Shown in pieces: positions 1 through 11,602 of a stretch of 64,000 nucleotides of DNA; the first letter of the stretch is position 1; the number at the start of each line of letters is the position of its first letter. The stretch is from Aquatica leii. Taxonomy: Eukaryota > Arthropoda > Insecta > Coleoptera > Lampyridae. A model generated the notes under the pieces. The model saw only the letters and a program-made list of their open reading frames with translations. It was not told where the DNA came from and did not search any database. A program made the translations under genes and the position numbers. Where the stretch lies: positions 127,606,255 to 127,670,254 of the forward strand of contig CM069432.1 in assembly GCA_035610365.1 (NCBI GenBank). Reading direction: 5' to 3'.

Positions 1-15
1 CATTTTATTTTTCAG

Positions 16-227
16 ATATACGACACGGCTCAAATCGAAAGGAATTTATAACAGGTCAACGACGAAATTCTAAATTTGATGCTAGCTTTAATGCTATTTT
101 GTCAGAATCTGATAACATAAAAACTTCCGAGAAATTGTTTCTAAGCCCGAATTATACAATTGTCCAGGCTCAGGTTGGAACAACTGCTGTCCTACATTGC
201 GAAGTTGTTGATATTGGAGAAAGCACT
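16..227 (+). CDS. Dpr-family Ig gene, exon encoding the N-terminal half of Ig domain 1
   Basis: The exon begins after a TTTTTCAG acceptor at 15 and ends at a GTATGT donor at 228. The first two bases complete a split codon; the rest reads as 70 codons ending in phase 0. The protein carries a probable linker followed by the start of an Ig domain, with the first Ig cysteine in VLHC and the strand ending DIGEST. That continues exactly into VSWIRKHDYHLLT encoded at 57535, the hallmark of insect Dpr proteins. Dpr proteins are neuronal cell-surface Ig molecules that pair with DIP partners in synaptic matching (established knowledge). The start codon and signal peptide lie upstream of the window. I cannot tell which Dpr paralogue this is. 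Confidence 0.88.
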
Positions 228-906
228 GTATGTATCTTTTATTTTGTTTTCATTTTTAAGGTATAATTAATAAAAATAATTGTAGACACATTAACAGAAA
301 AACCTAAACAAATTTTTAATAAAACATAAACTTTTGTGAAAATATTAATAAACTATACAATACAATCGGTGTTGTTTATAATCTTTACTTTAAAACGAAT
401 TTTGAGTCATTACTGTATTTGACAAGTTTAAAAACATTTTACAAGATTATTTTTTTTAATATTATTGACAGTTATTATAATGATAATTTTTTCATAATTT
501 TAAATAGATTTACGGAGTAGACAAAAGTTGCGAATAAAATTTTTTAAGTACGTAGATACTTTTATTACAGATAACGTTTACAGTTATTGTAATTAACGAA
601 GCAATTATTATAGGTAACTGTACAATATCTTTGAATTAAAGAGAAACTGTGTGTCTTCTTAAGTTGTTGATTACGGTTGCGTTATGTATTTCGTTCAATC
701 AAAGGGCTTATTGTAATAACACGATAAGCCACACAAACCCCAAAATCAGTTTTATTCTTCTATTTGATCAAGCATTAATATAATAAGCTACAGTAAAATA
801 AATGTGGCTATCTTTCAACAAATGTCGCCACAATGCATAAAATCAAGTTATTGCATTTTGTCAGTTTTGTATAAGTTGCATTTTAAAACATGATAAGCAC
901 ACCAAA
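228..906. other. AT-rich intronic sequence, no gene seen
   Basis: I see no coding signature on either strand. A less AT-rich patch at about 650-760 may belong to the 5' flank of the transposon pseudogene that starts at 907, but I could not find a terminal repeat. Confidence 0.5.
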
Positions 907-1910
907 ATGGCTACCGGCGTTATTGAACAGAAATTCGATTTCAAACCATAGTTCGAGTTCAAATGATGATTTTTTGTGTGTCAACTGATGATAGTGATAT
1001 TGATAAAACTGTGCCATTAGATGATGACGTAACTTCAGATACAAGTGAGGTATGTATTTGTTTTTGTTTTTGTACCATATCATGTTTTAACGAAACAAAG
1101 ATATCACAAATTTTATCGTGGCTTATCATGTTATTGCTATATACATTTTTAACAGTTTAACAGTCTCGTTGGAGACAAAGAAGAGACTAAAACTATGAAC
1201 GAGTAAAAAGAAAAAAAACGCAATTTAGGACAAGAATATTTAACAGCAAAAAACAATAAAATTATGAAACCTCGTACATTGGGTTCTCCTTGTGGAAGTA
1301 AGAACAAGTGCAGAGAAAAACTCAGTAAGAGCCATGAAGTTATTTTCATTAAATTTTGGGACCTAGGATCTTATGTTCTTCAAAACAGTTATTTTTTTGG
1401 TTGCATTCGAGACACACACATTTGCTATCGGACAAAGACTGCCTTAATAGAAAAAAAGCACAGAAAATATGCTCCTAAAATTTATTCTCTAGAAAGTTAG
1501 TTATTAAAGATGCTAATAGCAAGAATCCTTTTGAGGTCGCAGTTATGGAACAACAGGATTTTTTTAGTTTTGAACCTATTCTGGTTACACAACATACAAA
1601 AAAGTGCTTACACTACCGACAAAGAAGAAGGTGTATATACCTTTTATTTTAAAGCTGAAAATACAAAACATTTTTTTGTTAAACATACTGTAAACGGTGA
1701 ATACAAAGAGGTAAACAGTTTAAAAAAGAGTAGGCGTGTAAATAGATTTTTATGTGATCTAAAAAAAAGTACATGGAGCCGATAAAAATTTCTGCAAAAA
1801 AACTACAAAACGTGCAATCTATTTTTCCGTATATACCTCCAATACACCTGTCTTTCTTTAACGGGTTAGTTTCTATAGAAAATGAAGAGGAAGATGTTAA
1901 AATTATTTAG
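907..1910 (+). pseudogene. Decayed, spliced transposon-encoded protein of a family I cannot name
   Basis: An ATG at 907 opens MATGVIEQKF. An acidic stretch (DDSDIDKTVPLDDDVTSDTS) runs to a GTATGT donor at 1050, and acceptors lie at 1155 or 1163. Downstream, PRTLGSPCGSKNKCREKLS and IFIKFWDLGSYVLQNSYFFG read like the N-terminal cysteine block of a widespread, uncharacterised, insect transposon-encoded protein. A C-terminal piece ending PYIPPIHLSFF and an acidic tail stops at 1910. Several frame changes and stops break it. I infer the family resemblance from memory of its motif order, not from a search. No flanking inverted repeats were found. Confidence 0.5.
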
Positions 1911-2871
1911 TGGAAATTATTAACAACACATTTTTTTAATAAAAGTATTACTTGTTTGTTGCAGCCAAATATATCGCTATAATAATTACAACTCGCAGAA
2001 CCTTAAGTTCAGAAAATATAAAATAAAACACGGTTAAATCTATAGGGTACGACGAGTTATATAAGCTTAAATTACCCCGAATATACCTGCAAAAGAATCA
2101 CTTAACTAAATGCTACAAAAAAGATAAACGTTTTATCATAAAAATAATTCGCAAAAAAAATAACTCAATCAAGCTGCAAAAATTTGATCTAATTGAGATT
2201 GCATAGTATTAAATTGATTATAATTACACGTAAATTTAATCTTATTCAAATTTAACTTTCGACGTTATGAAAAAAAGGTTATAGTTTGTTTAACTTCAAT
2301 GATTGTGATATTTAAAACAATATAAATAATTTAAAAAAAAGGAATTGATTCAAATTGTTGGTCAGATTGCTTATACAATAATAAGTAACAGTTAATGATA
2401 TGAAAGAAAAAATTAAGCTTAGCTTTTTAATCGCCGTAGATACCCACGAAGTGCTGGAAAAACCAATCGCATTAAGATGGCGTCTGCATCTGGTGTCGGA
2501 ATTTTCCGTAAATTTTTCTTTAGTAGCAGGACTGCTAGAACCACATATCACAATACGAGGACGTACAAACGATTTCCAGCAAATAAATTTTTGTATTAAT
2601 AACGTTACGACGAAGCAAACAGCCTAAAAAAAGTGACATACTTAGCACCAGGTGAACGCAACGTGCCGATAAAAAAGCAGATTAATAATAAACATACCTT
2701 TAGATTTTGGGCGGCTGTAATTTGCGAATTTAAATCTTTAGAAGACGTCGGAGTTCACAAATCCGTCTCAACGACGTGTGCGTCAAACAAACAAAAAATT
2801 CCACCAAATTTTTTTTCGAATATAGCAAATTCTTCAAAAGACGCGCAGTGTTAATAGGGAATAAATCCATT
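1911..2871. other. AT-rich intron; less AT-rich block at 2430-2870 of unknown nature
   Basis: Positions 1911-2400 show nothing recognisable. Positions 2430-2870 are less AT-rich and hold short open frames on the plus strand, but they resemble no family I know. The Ty3/Gypsy element inserted at the right edge, with target sequence ACAT at 2872-2875. Confidence 0.4.
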
Positions 2872-2875
2872 ACAT

Positions 2876-4433
2876 TGTTACGGTAACTTTTGGTGGTAAC
2901 AAAATTTAAAATGCTAAGGCACGGTAGCTCAGTACCAGTAGGCAAATATTGGGGGTGGGCTAGTAAGTCTAGATTTTTAAGTATGAGGTAGTAAGCAATA
3001 ATTGCGTAAAGAATAGTTAAGAGAATGGGCGCCACGTACTTGGTTGATTAAAGCGTTCAGTCGCAAGTACGAAACAACTGATAGCGTAGAAATGAGCGAT
3101 GAAATAAATACGCAAAAAACAGGGTTAATTAAATTATAATAAAAAAACAAACAAACTGAATGATAACATAAATATAAGCGGGACAAATAAAATATGTACC
3201 CAGAGGGTGTATAGTAATATGACAACTATTAAAATAGGAACGACGTATAATGAGGATGATTGAATCTAATTTACCTTATTGAAAATATTAAACAAAATGT
3301 TCAGAGTCAGTTATATTATAGTTGCAAATTATTCAGGATTCGATTTACTCGAGGTGCGCAAGCAATTAAGTAAAAAACAATCTTACCTTAATAGTTATCC
3401 TTCGGTGTAGGTTCCTTGCGCAAGTAACGTTGACCGAAGCGATGTGAGCTAGATGGAAAAGTAATAACAAGTGAGACCATAGACAATATGTTGGTCTGTA
3501 TAATGAATACGTTAATTACTTACTGAGTACCGATAAGTTCGAATGCTGAAGTTAAGTGAGTAAGTTATTTTTGAATAAACAAACAAAGAATTAAGGTAAA
3601 TGTGATTTACAAATTTAGCAACAATTTTAACTATAATAAGAAAAATGAGTATTTACTAAAATGAATAATTTCAGCGGGCAAGTTAATTAAAAGTTAAAAG
3701 ATAAATAATTGATGGTATTGAGTGAAAGGAATGTAGGTTAAGCTAATATAATACGTTGATATTGAATTCCTTTGGTTCTTTTTATGTAAATAAAGATGAC
3801 AGCTCGACGTTGATCGATATGGATACCCGGATCGATAGATGCGGCTCCACAGCGATTAAACAATGGCGTAGAAAATTGATAGAAAGCAGATCAACCCAAG
3901 TAGAAAACGCTAAGGACAAATATCCAAAATTAGTGACGAGAAAAAAAAAAGGAAAAGATAATATTGAATTATAGCAAATGCGTAAGTACGTACCCGTCAA
4001 ATCCGGCGTCAGTTAAGCAACGATGCGGCACACGTGGTACTTTCGAAGTCCAAATATCCGTAAAGAAATACGTCCGATGAATGTCAGCAGATAGCAGAGG
4101 TCTTCGACAAACAGCAGTTATTTGAAACATCCACTTTATATCCGAATAAATCGAATTTTATAGAAATTATGAAGATTTCAAGGCACGACGAAAAATGGCG
4201 CACGTTTGGCACGTTTAGCAAGTTGACGACAAAAATGAAGTTCATGAAAATCCACCAATCAAGTAAATAATATATGATAAATGTATTTGTATGGTTGAAA
4301 ATTGACCAATCAGGTAGATAATATAAATCTAATTGTATGGATTAGTTTGGACCAATCAGGTAAACAATATAAATATACTTGTATGCCATCTGACGGTAAA
4401 ACTAAAGATTGATAAAAATGTGAACACATAACA
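2876..4433 (-). repeat. 3' LTR of the Ty3/Gypsy element
   Basis: This 1,558-bp copy matches 9719-10332 joined to 16772-17715. It is unusually long for a Gypsy LTR. It contains several CAAT-like 'ccaatcaggta' repeats at about 4250-4370, close to the end that starts the LTR on the minus strand, so they lie in the presumed U3. On the plus strand it also holds a 72-codon open frame (3756-3974) that is duplicated with the LTR and shows no family resemblance. Confidence 0.93.
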
Positions 4434-4750
4434 CCCCCTTAACAAAAGTAAAGCTAGGAAGCGTCTAGAAAGAGAACGCTGAGTAGCGAAACCAAAGAAA
4501 ATATTTGAGGAAATGATCCAAGAGACCAAACAAGAAGCATAATATTAGTACAAACAACAACAAACGAATTATGAAGAAGAGAAAAGGCGGTAACGCAAAA
4601 ATAGTGAATAGAGCTAGATGGAAGAGCGAGGAAAGTGTTCCAAGGAAAAGAAAGGTTTGAGGGTACAAAGAAACCGCCACAACGTCCTCAGCCAACCACC
4701 CATAAGACGTTGGAAGGAAATAAGAAAGGATAGGGAAAAGAATAAGAAAG
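4434..4750 (-). other. Polypurine tract and short non-coding tail between pol and 3' LTR
   Basis: Read on the minus strand, AAGGGGG (4434-4440) lies directly before the LTR start TGTTATG, the position and composition of a polypurine tract priming plus-strand DNA synthesis. The remaining 300 bases up to the pol stop hold no recognisable gene. An open frame at 4465-4866 overlaps pol and lacks any envelope-like feature. Confidence 0.75.
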
Positions 4751-5596
4751 CTACAATTTTTTTCGTTTATGTCGTTTTCGAAGATTATATCGTTTGAGAG
4801 AAATGGTATCAGAAGATATCGTAGAGTGATCATCTGAATCAGATGCAGCAGAATGTCCAGTAACATTCAAGTTATCAGAGTAAGCAGGTTTTAAATCTTT
4901 AGCGTGAAATATGCCTATAGATTTACCTAAAGAATCAGCTAATTCATAAGTCCAAGTAGACATAACTTTTTTTATTTTAAAAGGACCTAAAAATTTAGGA
5001 GCGAGTTTAACATTCAGAAATTTAGAAGCGTCAGATAAGACAAAATTTCGTTTCCACACAGAATCACCTTTCTTATAAGTGACCGTGCGTTTGCGTAAAT
5101 TATAGCGATCTTGAGTACGTTTCGTAGAACTTTTCATTTTAGCAAGAATATCAGTACGCAAATTTTCATAAAATTCTTTAGTACGGGTAGTAACAGCAGG
5201 ATTAGTATCTATGGAAGGAATTTCATCATCTAAAGGAGTTTTAAATATATTTCCAAAGAGTATGTGTTCTCGACCACAGAACGCGAAGTAAGGAGTATAA
5301 CCAGTTATCTCATGTTTGGAAGTCCTTATGGCACAGCCAATTTTAGATAGGTTAACATCCCATGTACGTTGGTTTTCTTTAATATATGAAGCGATCATGG
5401 TTTTCAAAACCCTATTAACCCGTTCGGTAAGATTAGCTCTAGGATGATATTTAGCTGTATATAGTATTTCTGTTTGATAGTTTGAGCATAATTTAGAAAA
5501 TTCTTTGCTACGAAATTGTACACCATTGTCAACGATGAGATATTGAGGAGTTCCAAATAATAAGAATATCTGTTCTTCCATAATCTTATAAATTTT
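4751..5596 (-). pseudogene. Integrase C-terminal part of the Gypsy pol, downstream of a premature stop
   Basis: The reading frame continues the pol frame after an in-frame TGA at 5597-5599. It contains the second integrase aspartate (LIVDNGVQFRSKEF), the glutamate region (YHPRANLTERVNRVLK), a basic linker (RYNLRKRTVTYKKGD) and the GPF-type C-terminal domain (APKFLGPFKIKKV). It ends in a very basic tail, RYNLRKRHKRKKL. Integrase joins cDNA to the host genome. No frameshift separates it from the upstream part; only the stop codon does. An ATG at 5581 could not give a working integrase, because the catalytic core would be split. Confidence 0.9.
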
Positions 5597-8098
5597 TCAG
5601 GCAGTAGCAGTACGAAGTGGATAGAAACATGGAAATTTAGTGAAATAGTCAGCGACAACAAAAATATAGGAGTTACCTTTAAAGGAGCGAGGTAAAGGAC
5701 CGACAATATCACAACTTAACACTTGCCATGAGCGAGTGGGAGTTGCTCTAGGAGAGAATAAACCGGGTTGTGCTTTTTGTTCAACTTTGTGAGCAGCACA
5801 GATATGGCAGTTACGAATATAACGAGCAATATCGGCACGAAGATTTGGCCAGTAGAAGAATTTATTAATGCGACTTAAAGTCTTAGTGACACCAGAGTGA
5901 CCACAAGTAGGAGGATCGTGATATTGGCGAATGATTGCAATACGTTGGTTTTTAGGAACAACTACTCTCCAATTTCCCAATGAGATATCAGCGAAATCAG
6001 AACAAGTAACATGTTTGTAAAGCAAATTATTTTCAAGATACCAGAGAGGAAACTTTTTAGGATTATTAGAAACATTTCCAATCATTTTTAAATACCAGGG
6101 ATCAGTAATAGGTAAAGTAATTGAAGGTATAGTATTAGTTATGTTAATTTCGCAAAGTTGTAAAAGAGACTCGGAAGATAATTCAGGTACAGCTCGTGAT
6201 AGAGTATCAGGAACAACATGATTCTTTCCTTTACGATGTAGAATAGAAAAGTTATACTGTTGGAGGCGTAAGGCCCAACGAGCCAGACGTCCAGAAGGAT
6301 TCTGTAGTTTATTTAGCCAGATAAGTGAGTGATGGTCAGTTATAACTGTGAAGTGAACACCTTCGATATAAGCACGAAATTTCTCAACAGCCCACAGAAC
6401 AGCAAGACATTCTTTCTCTGTGGTAGAATATTTGGTTTCAGGTTTAGTTAATGAGCGACTAATGTAGGAAATGACCTTTTCACCATCAGGGGTTTCCTGA
6501 CTTAAAACAGCACCTAAGCCATAATTAGAAGCATCAGTTTGAATTGTGAAAGGCAAAGTGAAATCTGGACAAGAAAGTATTGGAGCAGAAATAAGCTGTT
6601 GTTTAAGAAAAGAAAAGGCTTCTTCACATTCAGTAGACCAGACAAATGGAGTATTTTTACGAGTTAATTGAGTTAATGGAGCTAAAGCAGTAGAGAAATT
6701 AGGTATAAAGCGACGATACCAGCTTGCCATGCCAAGTAATCTGCGAATTTCAGAGACTGAAGAAGGTTGAGGAATAGAAATGATAGCGCTAACTTTATCA
6801 GGATCTACAAGTAAACCGTTCCGATTTACAACGTAGCCAAGATATTTTAATTCGGGGAGACAAAAATGACATTTGTTTTTGTTCAAAGTAAGACCAGCAG
6901 TAGACAATCCATCAAAAATTTGAGTTAAAACTTCTAAATGTTTTTCAAAAGATGGGGTAGCAATAATAATATCGTCAAGATATGCGAAGCAATACGGTTC
7001 TAAATCAGCGCCAAGAATTCGATCTATTAAACGTTGAAAAGTAGCGGGAGAATTTTGTAAGCCAAAAGGCATGCGATTAAATTGATATAGGCCTCTGCCA
7101 GGTATGGTAAATGCAGTTATGGGTTTAGAATTTTGAGTTAGAGGAATTTTCCAATAAGCAGAACGAATATCCAGAGAAGAAAGAAATTGAGCATCACGAA
7201 GGCGGTCTAAAATAGTGTTTATGTAAGGAAGAGGGTAAGCATTGGCTTCAGTAACTGCGTTAACTTTTCGGTAGTCTATACAAAAACGATAAGATTGATC
7301 TTTTTTTCTAACGAGAACAATTGGACTAGACCAAGGGCTTGCAGAAGGTTCAACAATTCCTAGTTTGATCATAGAATCAAGTTCATCATTAGCGATCTTA
7401 AGTAATGCAGGAGAGAGTGGGTAGTAACGCTGTTTGATAGGCTCACTGGTTGTACGTATATGGTCTTCTATTAAGCTAGTACAGCCAAGTTTAGTAGAAT
7501 TTAGTACAGGAGAATTGAGTAATGATTGTAGAGATTGTTCTTTAGTCTCAGAGAGATTAGATCTATCAACTAGATGATCTGTAGTGGATAAAGAGCAAAT
7601 TTCATCAGCATTTCCAAAAGTCCATGAACCAGTCTGAAAATTAGGGACAAAATCTATTGCTTTCCAAAAATCAATACCTAAGATATGTGGTTGAGTAACT
7701 TCCGGAATGACTAAGACTTCTAAAGTAATGGTCTTGTCCTGTAGAGTGATAGGAAGATTAACAGTACCAAGAATATAACAAGTTTTACCATTAGCAAGCA
7801 AGCAAGCAGAAGATGATTTAGGAGACGAGCGATATTTCTGTAACGAAAGACCTAAAGTATTTAAGAGGTTCCAGCCTGATTGACCTAAGATAGTTTTAGA
7901 GGATCCAGAATCTAATAAACTTTTAAAAGGGTAGCCAAAAATTGTGATATTAAGATAAGGACGTTCATCTTTGCGAACATTAGCTAGTAAGAAATTTAAT
8001 ACGTATTTATGCTGGTCAGGTAGCGTAGCAAAAGGAGTGTCCGAGATAAGGGATAGCGAAGAGGACTCGACTCGGTCCGAGAACTCTAAGTTTAGTTT
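5597..8098 (-). pseudogene. Gypsy pol: protease, reverse transcriptase, RNase H, start of integrase
   Basis: The frame is open from the end of gag. Protease shows the active-site motif LLDSGSSKTILG near 7905. RT shows YPLPYINTILDRL, MPFGLQNSPATFQ and the catalytic YLDD at about 6971-6982. RNase H shows TDASNYGLGAVLS near 6530. The integrase zinc-binding H..H..C..C region spans about 5790-5945, followed by the first catalytic aspartate in CDIVGPLP. The frame has no ATG near its beginning and is offset by -1 from gag, so it is most likely made by ribosomal frameshifting at 8095-8101. A single in-frame TGA at 5597 truncates it. The rest of the frame is uninterrupted. Confidence 0.93.
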
Positions 8099-9672
8099 AA
8101 AGAAGCGTTATTGCAGTTTGGACATTTTGGTTTAACGACATTTGGTTTCCCGCAACCATAACAATGAATAGTTTGGGGTTCCGAACAATTTGGAGAGACA
8201 TGACCAATTTTATTGCAGTTCCAACAAGTAATCGGTGAGTTATTAGAAGTAGAAACAGATGCGGTCGATGGTTTCGAAGCAAACTTTTGTTTAGATTGGG
8301 CAGTAGTATTAGCACCAGTAGAAGAGACGGTTTTAGAAACAGTTGCAGTATCCTTTCTCTTAGGAGTAGACACTACAGAAGCAGCAGAAAGTTTAGAAGT
8401 ATTTGAATTACGTTTAAAAACATGTGAGTTACTAACATCAGTATCAGAAGACGAAGAAGCTATACTTAAATAGGCGAGACTAGGTTCAAGTAAGTGTGAT
8501 GATCTTCTTGAAGGTGGAGGTTTAAATGTTTCGACAAAGTAATGATTTTGTTCGATCTGTTTGCCTAAGGCAGAAAGTTGTGCAATGCTAGAAATTGGAG
8601 TTAAGGTTAAGGCATTCTGGTAAAATGGAGTTAAATTTCGTCTGATGTAGTATAATTGTTTTGTTTCGGAGAGAGGAGTAGTTAAACGTTGAAAGAGATT
8701 ATACATTACAGCAAGGTACGAGCTCATATTTTCAGAAAAACCCATAGTCCTATTTTTAATTTCATCAAGTAACCTTTCATCGTAGTCGATAGGCAAGAAT
8801 TCAGTTTTTAGTAAAGTTACAAGTTCTTCCCATTTTGTTAAAGAAAATTTCCTAGATCTGTACAGTAGTAAGGCACGTCCTGTTAACAATTCAGGTGCAT
8901 GAGCAAAAAGCATGTGTTTAGTAATCCCACGAGAAGAAGCTAGTTCATTCAAGCGAGTAAGAAAATCTAAGAGAGAAACTTTTCCTTCACCAGAGAAGGT
9001 TAAGCCAAGTTTTGAGATATCTAATCGTTTAGTAAAAGGAAGTGATTCCGAAATTGAAGCTAGAGCATGTAAGGGTTCACTTGGTTCAAGTTCATCCTCA
9101 CTAGAAGAAAGTAGTGGAGGAGTAGAAAGATTAGAATAACGATCAGTGAGTTCAGCTGCATTAGGATCATTTGACCTAGTTGGTTTAGGACTAGATGAAG
9201 GTAATTTGTTAAAATCTGTAAATGTGATACGGTTCAGTTTTTTAAGTTTTTGTATTAAATTTGATTTCAAAGTAGCGATTGTTACAAGCAATGTGTTACG
9301 TTGACCTGTTTCAGTATCATTGGTAGAATTCATTAACGAGCAACGACGTTCTATGTGAGGGAGTAAACTATTCAAGCGAAGAAAGTCTCTTGATTTAGAA
9401 TCGTTTGTAACCCTATCGGTTAAAGTTTCGATTTCTTCAATACATTGAGTAACTGCAGTATTATCATCAGCGAAAGGAATAGAATGATTAATGGCAGTTA
9501 AAGATTTTCCTAATTCAAGCAGAATAGCATTTCGTGCAAGTTTTCTCAAATTACTAGTAGTAGTAGGTGGTTTAATACCTCGGGAAGCAATTTCATAATC
9601 GAGTTCGGTTGTATGTAAACGGTTGACATCTAATTTGAATGAGAACATGGTTAGTGAACAATACGAAGGCAA
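8092..9672 (-). CDS. Gypsy gag polyprotein, about 526 residues, intact
   Basis: The frame is uninterrupted from MPSYCSLTMF to a TAA at 8092-8094. The second methionine (ninth residue) is an alternative start. The middle resembles a retrotransposon capsid (FSGEGKVSLLDFLTRLNEL, then WEELVTLLKTEFLP). The C-terminus has the zinc knuckle CWNCNKIGHVSPNC followed by a second cysteine cluster, CYGCGKPN..KPKCPNC. Gag forms the particle that packages the element RNA. The minus-strand start lies about 45 bases after the 5' LTR. Confidence 0.93.
   Translation of the reverse strand: MPSYCSLTMFSFKLDVNRLHTTELDYEIASRGIKPPTTTSNLRKLARNAILLELGKSLTAINHSIPFADDNTAVTQCIEEIETLTDRVTNDSKSRDFLRLNSLLPHIERRCSLMNSTNDTETGQRNTLLVTIATLKSNLIQKLKKLNRITFTDFNKLPSSSPKPTRSNDPNAAELTDRYSNLSTPPLLSSSEDELEPSEPLHALASISESLPFTKRLDISKLGLTFSGEGKVSLLDFLTRLNELASSRGITKHMLFAHAPELLTGRALLLYRSRKFSLTKWEELVTLLKTEFLPIDYDERLLDEIKNRTMGFSENMSSYLAVMYNLFQRLTTPLSETKQLYYIRRNLTPFYQNALTLTPISSIAQLSALGKQIEQNHYFVETFKPPPSRRSSHLLEPSLAYLSIASSSSDTDVSNSHVFKRNSNTSKLSAASVVSTPKRKDTATVSKTVSSTGANTTAQSKQKFASKPSTASVSTSNNSPITCWNCNKIGHVSPNCSEPQTIHCYGCGKPNVVKPKCPNCNNASLN
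8095..8101 (-). other. Candidate -1 ribosomal frameshift heptamer TTTAAAC at the gag-pol junction
   Basis: On the minus strand the last gag codons read T TTA AAC and the next codon is the TAA stop. The heptamer has the X XXY YYZ pattern in register with gag. A one-base backward slip leads exactly into the pol frame, which then stays open for over 800 codons. A GGAC/GTCC hairpin and a CTCGG/CCGAG hairpin are possible just downstream; their role is inference. Confidence 0.75.
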
Positions 9673-9689
9673 GCTAAACTAAAGGAAGG

Positions 9690-9709
9690 CCCCACCACGT
9701 TGGGCGACA
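9690..9709 (-). other. Primer-binding-like site next to the 5' LTR
   Basis: On the minus strand, about nine bases after the LTR end, TGTCGCCCAACGTGGTGGGG resembles the lysine-tRNA-type site (GCCCAACGTGGGGC) known from Osvaldo-like Gypsy elements. The match is imperfect and the tRNA assignment is from memory. Confidence 0.5.
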
Positions 9710-9718
9710 AAGAAATTA

Positions 9719-10332
9719 TGTTACGGTAACTTTTGGTGGTAACAAAATTTAAAATGCTAAGGCACGGTAGCTCAGTACCAGTAGGCAAATATTGGGGGTG
9801 GGCTAGTAAGTCTAGATTTTTAAGTATGAGGTAGTAAGCAATAATTGCGTAAAGAATAGTTAAGAGAATGGGCGCCACGTACTTGCTTGATTAAAGCGTT
9901 CAGTCGCAAGTACGAAACAACTGATAGCGTAGAAATGAGCGATGAAATAAATACGCAAAAAACAGGGTTAATTAAATTATAATAAAAAAACAAACAAACT
10001 GAATGATAACATAAATATAAGCGGGACAAATAAAATATGTACCCAGAGGGTGTATAGTAATATGACAACTATTAAAATAGGAACGACGTATAATGAGGAT
10101 GATTGAATCTAATTTACCTTATTGAAAATATTAAACAAAATGTTCAGAGTCAGTTATATTATAGTTGCAAATTATTCAGGATTCGATTTACTCGAGGTGC
10201 GCAAGCAATTAAGTAAAAAACAATCTTACCTTAATAGTTATCCTTCGGTGTAGGTTCCTTGCGCAAGTAACGTTGACCGAAGCGATGTGAGCTAGATGGA
10301 AAAGTAATAACAAGTGAGACCATAGACAATAT
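9719..10332 (-). repeat. 5' LTR of the Ty3/Gypsy element, first part
   Basis: This part corresponds to 2876-3489 of the other LTR. It stops abruptly at CATAGACAATAT (10321-10332), which is duplicated at 16760-16771 where the LTR resumes. It differs from the left copy by a G-to-C change near 9886. Confidence 0.93.
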
Positions 10333-10404
10333 TTCGGTTTTAATCAAATTAATGATTCCTTCTTGTAGGAGGTTGGATGAAAGCAACTACTTCAGTACTA
10401 TTGC

Positions 10405-10442
10405 GACGTTTCGTGCTCGTGATGAACACTTCATCAGGCTCG
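10405..10442 (-). ncRNA. Hammerhead-ribozyme-like core, left end of the Penelope-like element
   Basis: On the minus strand CTGATGA (10431-10437) is followed by a GTG...CAC helix and then GAAAC GTC. This is the conserved order of a minimal hammerhead. Hammerheads at Penelope-like termini are established knowledge. The copy is identical in core to 16621-16653. Confidence 0.6.
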
Positions 10443-11073
10443 CTAACTTTATTGTAAGAAACAAACATTTTAGTATACTTTATAACATAAAAACAAAGAT
10501 TAAAAATGTGTATAAAAAATGTGTATAAAAACATAAGCGACAAACAAGACAGCACTATGAAATTTAATTGTTTTGAGATTACTAACATTATTATATTTAA
10601 AATTGTTAATTCTAATAAAACATTGAGTCAATAACTAGTAACTAACCATTAAATATTTGTAATTAAAATATAATGCGGATGAAAGGGTTTACTTACCACT
10701 GAGTCACGTAATTTTTTTCTAAAATAATTAAGCTATAATTAATACATTTAAGTTCAAAACGTTAATTTGTACATCGTGCACATATTTAAAACGTACGAAT
10801 GATATAAATTTTTGATGATGCTATATGGACAAGGTGAAAGGTTATTGATAGGAGAGGAATTTTTGTTTGGTAAATAGGATATTATGTAATTATTGATTAT
10901 TAAATAACCACACTAATTATACAATTTTATTTTACAGGTGTTATCAACGGGCAGTTTTTTTGTTTTAGTTTTAGTTTAATTTAATTAAGAAGATAGTTAG
11001 GTTAGTTAATTAAGAATAGAACATAAGTTAGTAAGTAAGTTAGATAGGTTGTAAATATTCTTTTATTTGTGTT

Positions 11074-11602
11074 TTATGTTCGTTTTTTTATTTTTTTAAT
11101 TAAATTATTATATACCGTGCTGAGGTTTTGAGTGTCCGTTCTAAAATTGACGTTGTTCTCATATACATTAATAAAAATCATTTCTGCAACAAGTCTTTTG
11201 TTAAAATTGGTTTCAAAATCTAAAATCGTAGGGTTATTAAAATTAAAATTATGTTGCAACTGGGTGTGATGTAATAACAACGCGGTTTTATCGGTCTTGG
11301 AACTATTAGTTTTTACAGTCATATATATGATTTTGAATGCGGTTTTGTAATTTTTGCTTTGTTTGACCAATATAACATCTGTCGCAATCACTGCAGTCAA
11401 TTTTGTAAATGAGACACGATTTCTCTAAATCAGTGGTTTTATCTTTTAGTTTCGTGTAAAATCTGTTGTATAGCGTGTTGTTATTATATAAGGCTATGTT
11501 AATGGTATTATTTTTTAGTGTCTTTATGATTTGGTGACTCAAACCCGGAACGTTGATTAAGCTAGCATAACTTTTATTGTCAATGTTGGTCGTATTTGAC
11601 AC
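11074..11602 (-). pseudogene. Second, inverted copy of the GIY-YIG endonuclease end of the Penelope-like ORF
   Basis: The minus strand reads SCLIYKIDCSDCDRCYIGQT, then a frameshift in an A-run after the IYDCK segment (about 11320), then HHTQLQHNFNFNNPTILDF and NNVNFRTDTQNLS. It lies in the inverted left arm and cannot be translated with an RT. Its lesion differs from that of the right copy, so the two arms have decayed independently since duplication. Confidence 0.85.

Noticed and set aside
2400..2854. Two small plus-strand frames in a less AT-rich block
   Set aside because: No motif, splice context or conservation argument visible; the block is described only as unassigned.
3756..3974. 72-residue frame repeated at 17038-17256
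   Set aside because: It is duplicated only because it lies inside the two LTRs; I see no protein motif and no independent start signal.
4465..4866. 133-residue hydrophobic minus-strand frame after pol, possibly an envelope
   Set aside because: It overlaps the pol C-terminus in another frame, lacks a signal peptide, fusion or surface-unit features and cysteine pattern, and its hydrophobicity follows from base composition.
8213..8473. Acidic plus-strand frames within gag (also 8912-9139)
   Set aside because: They are antisense shadows of the gag coding sequence.
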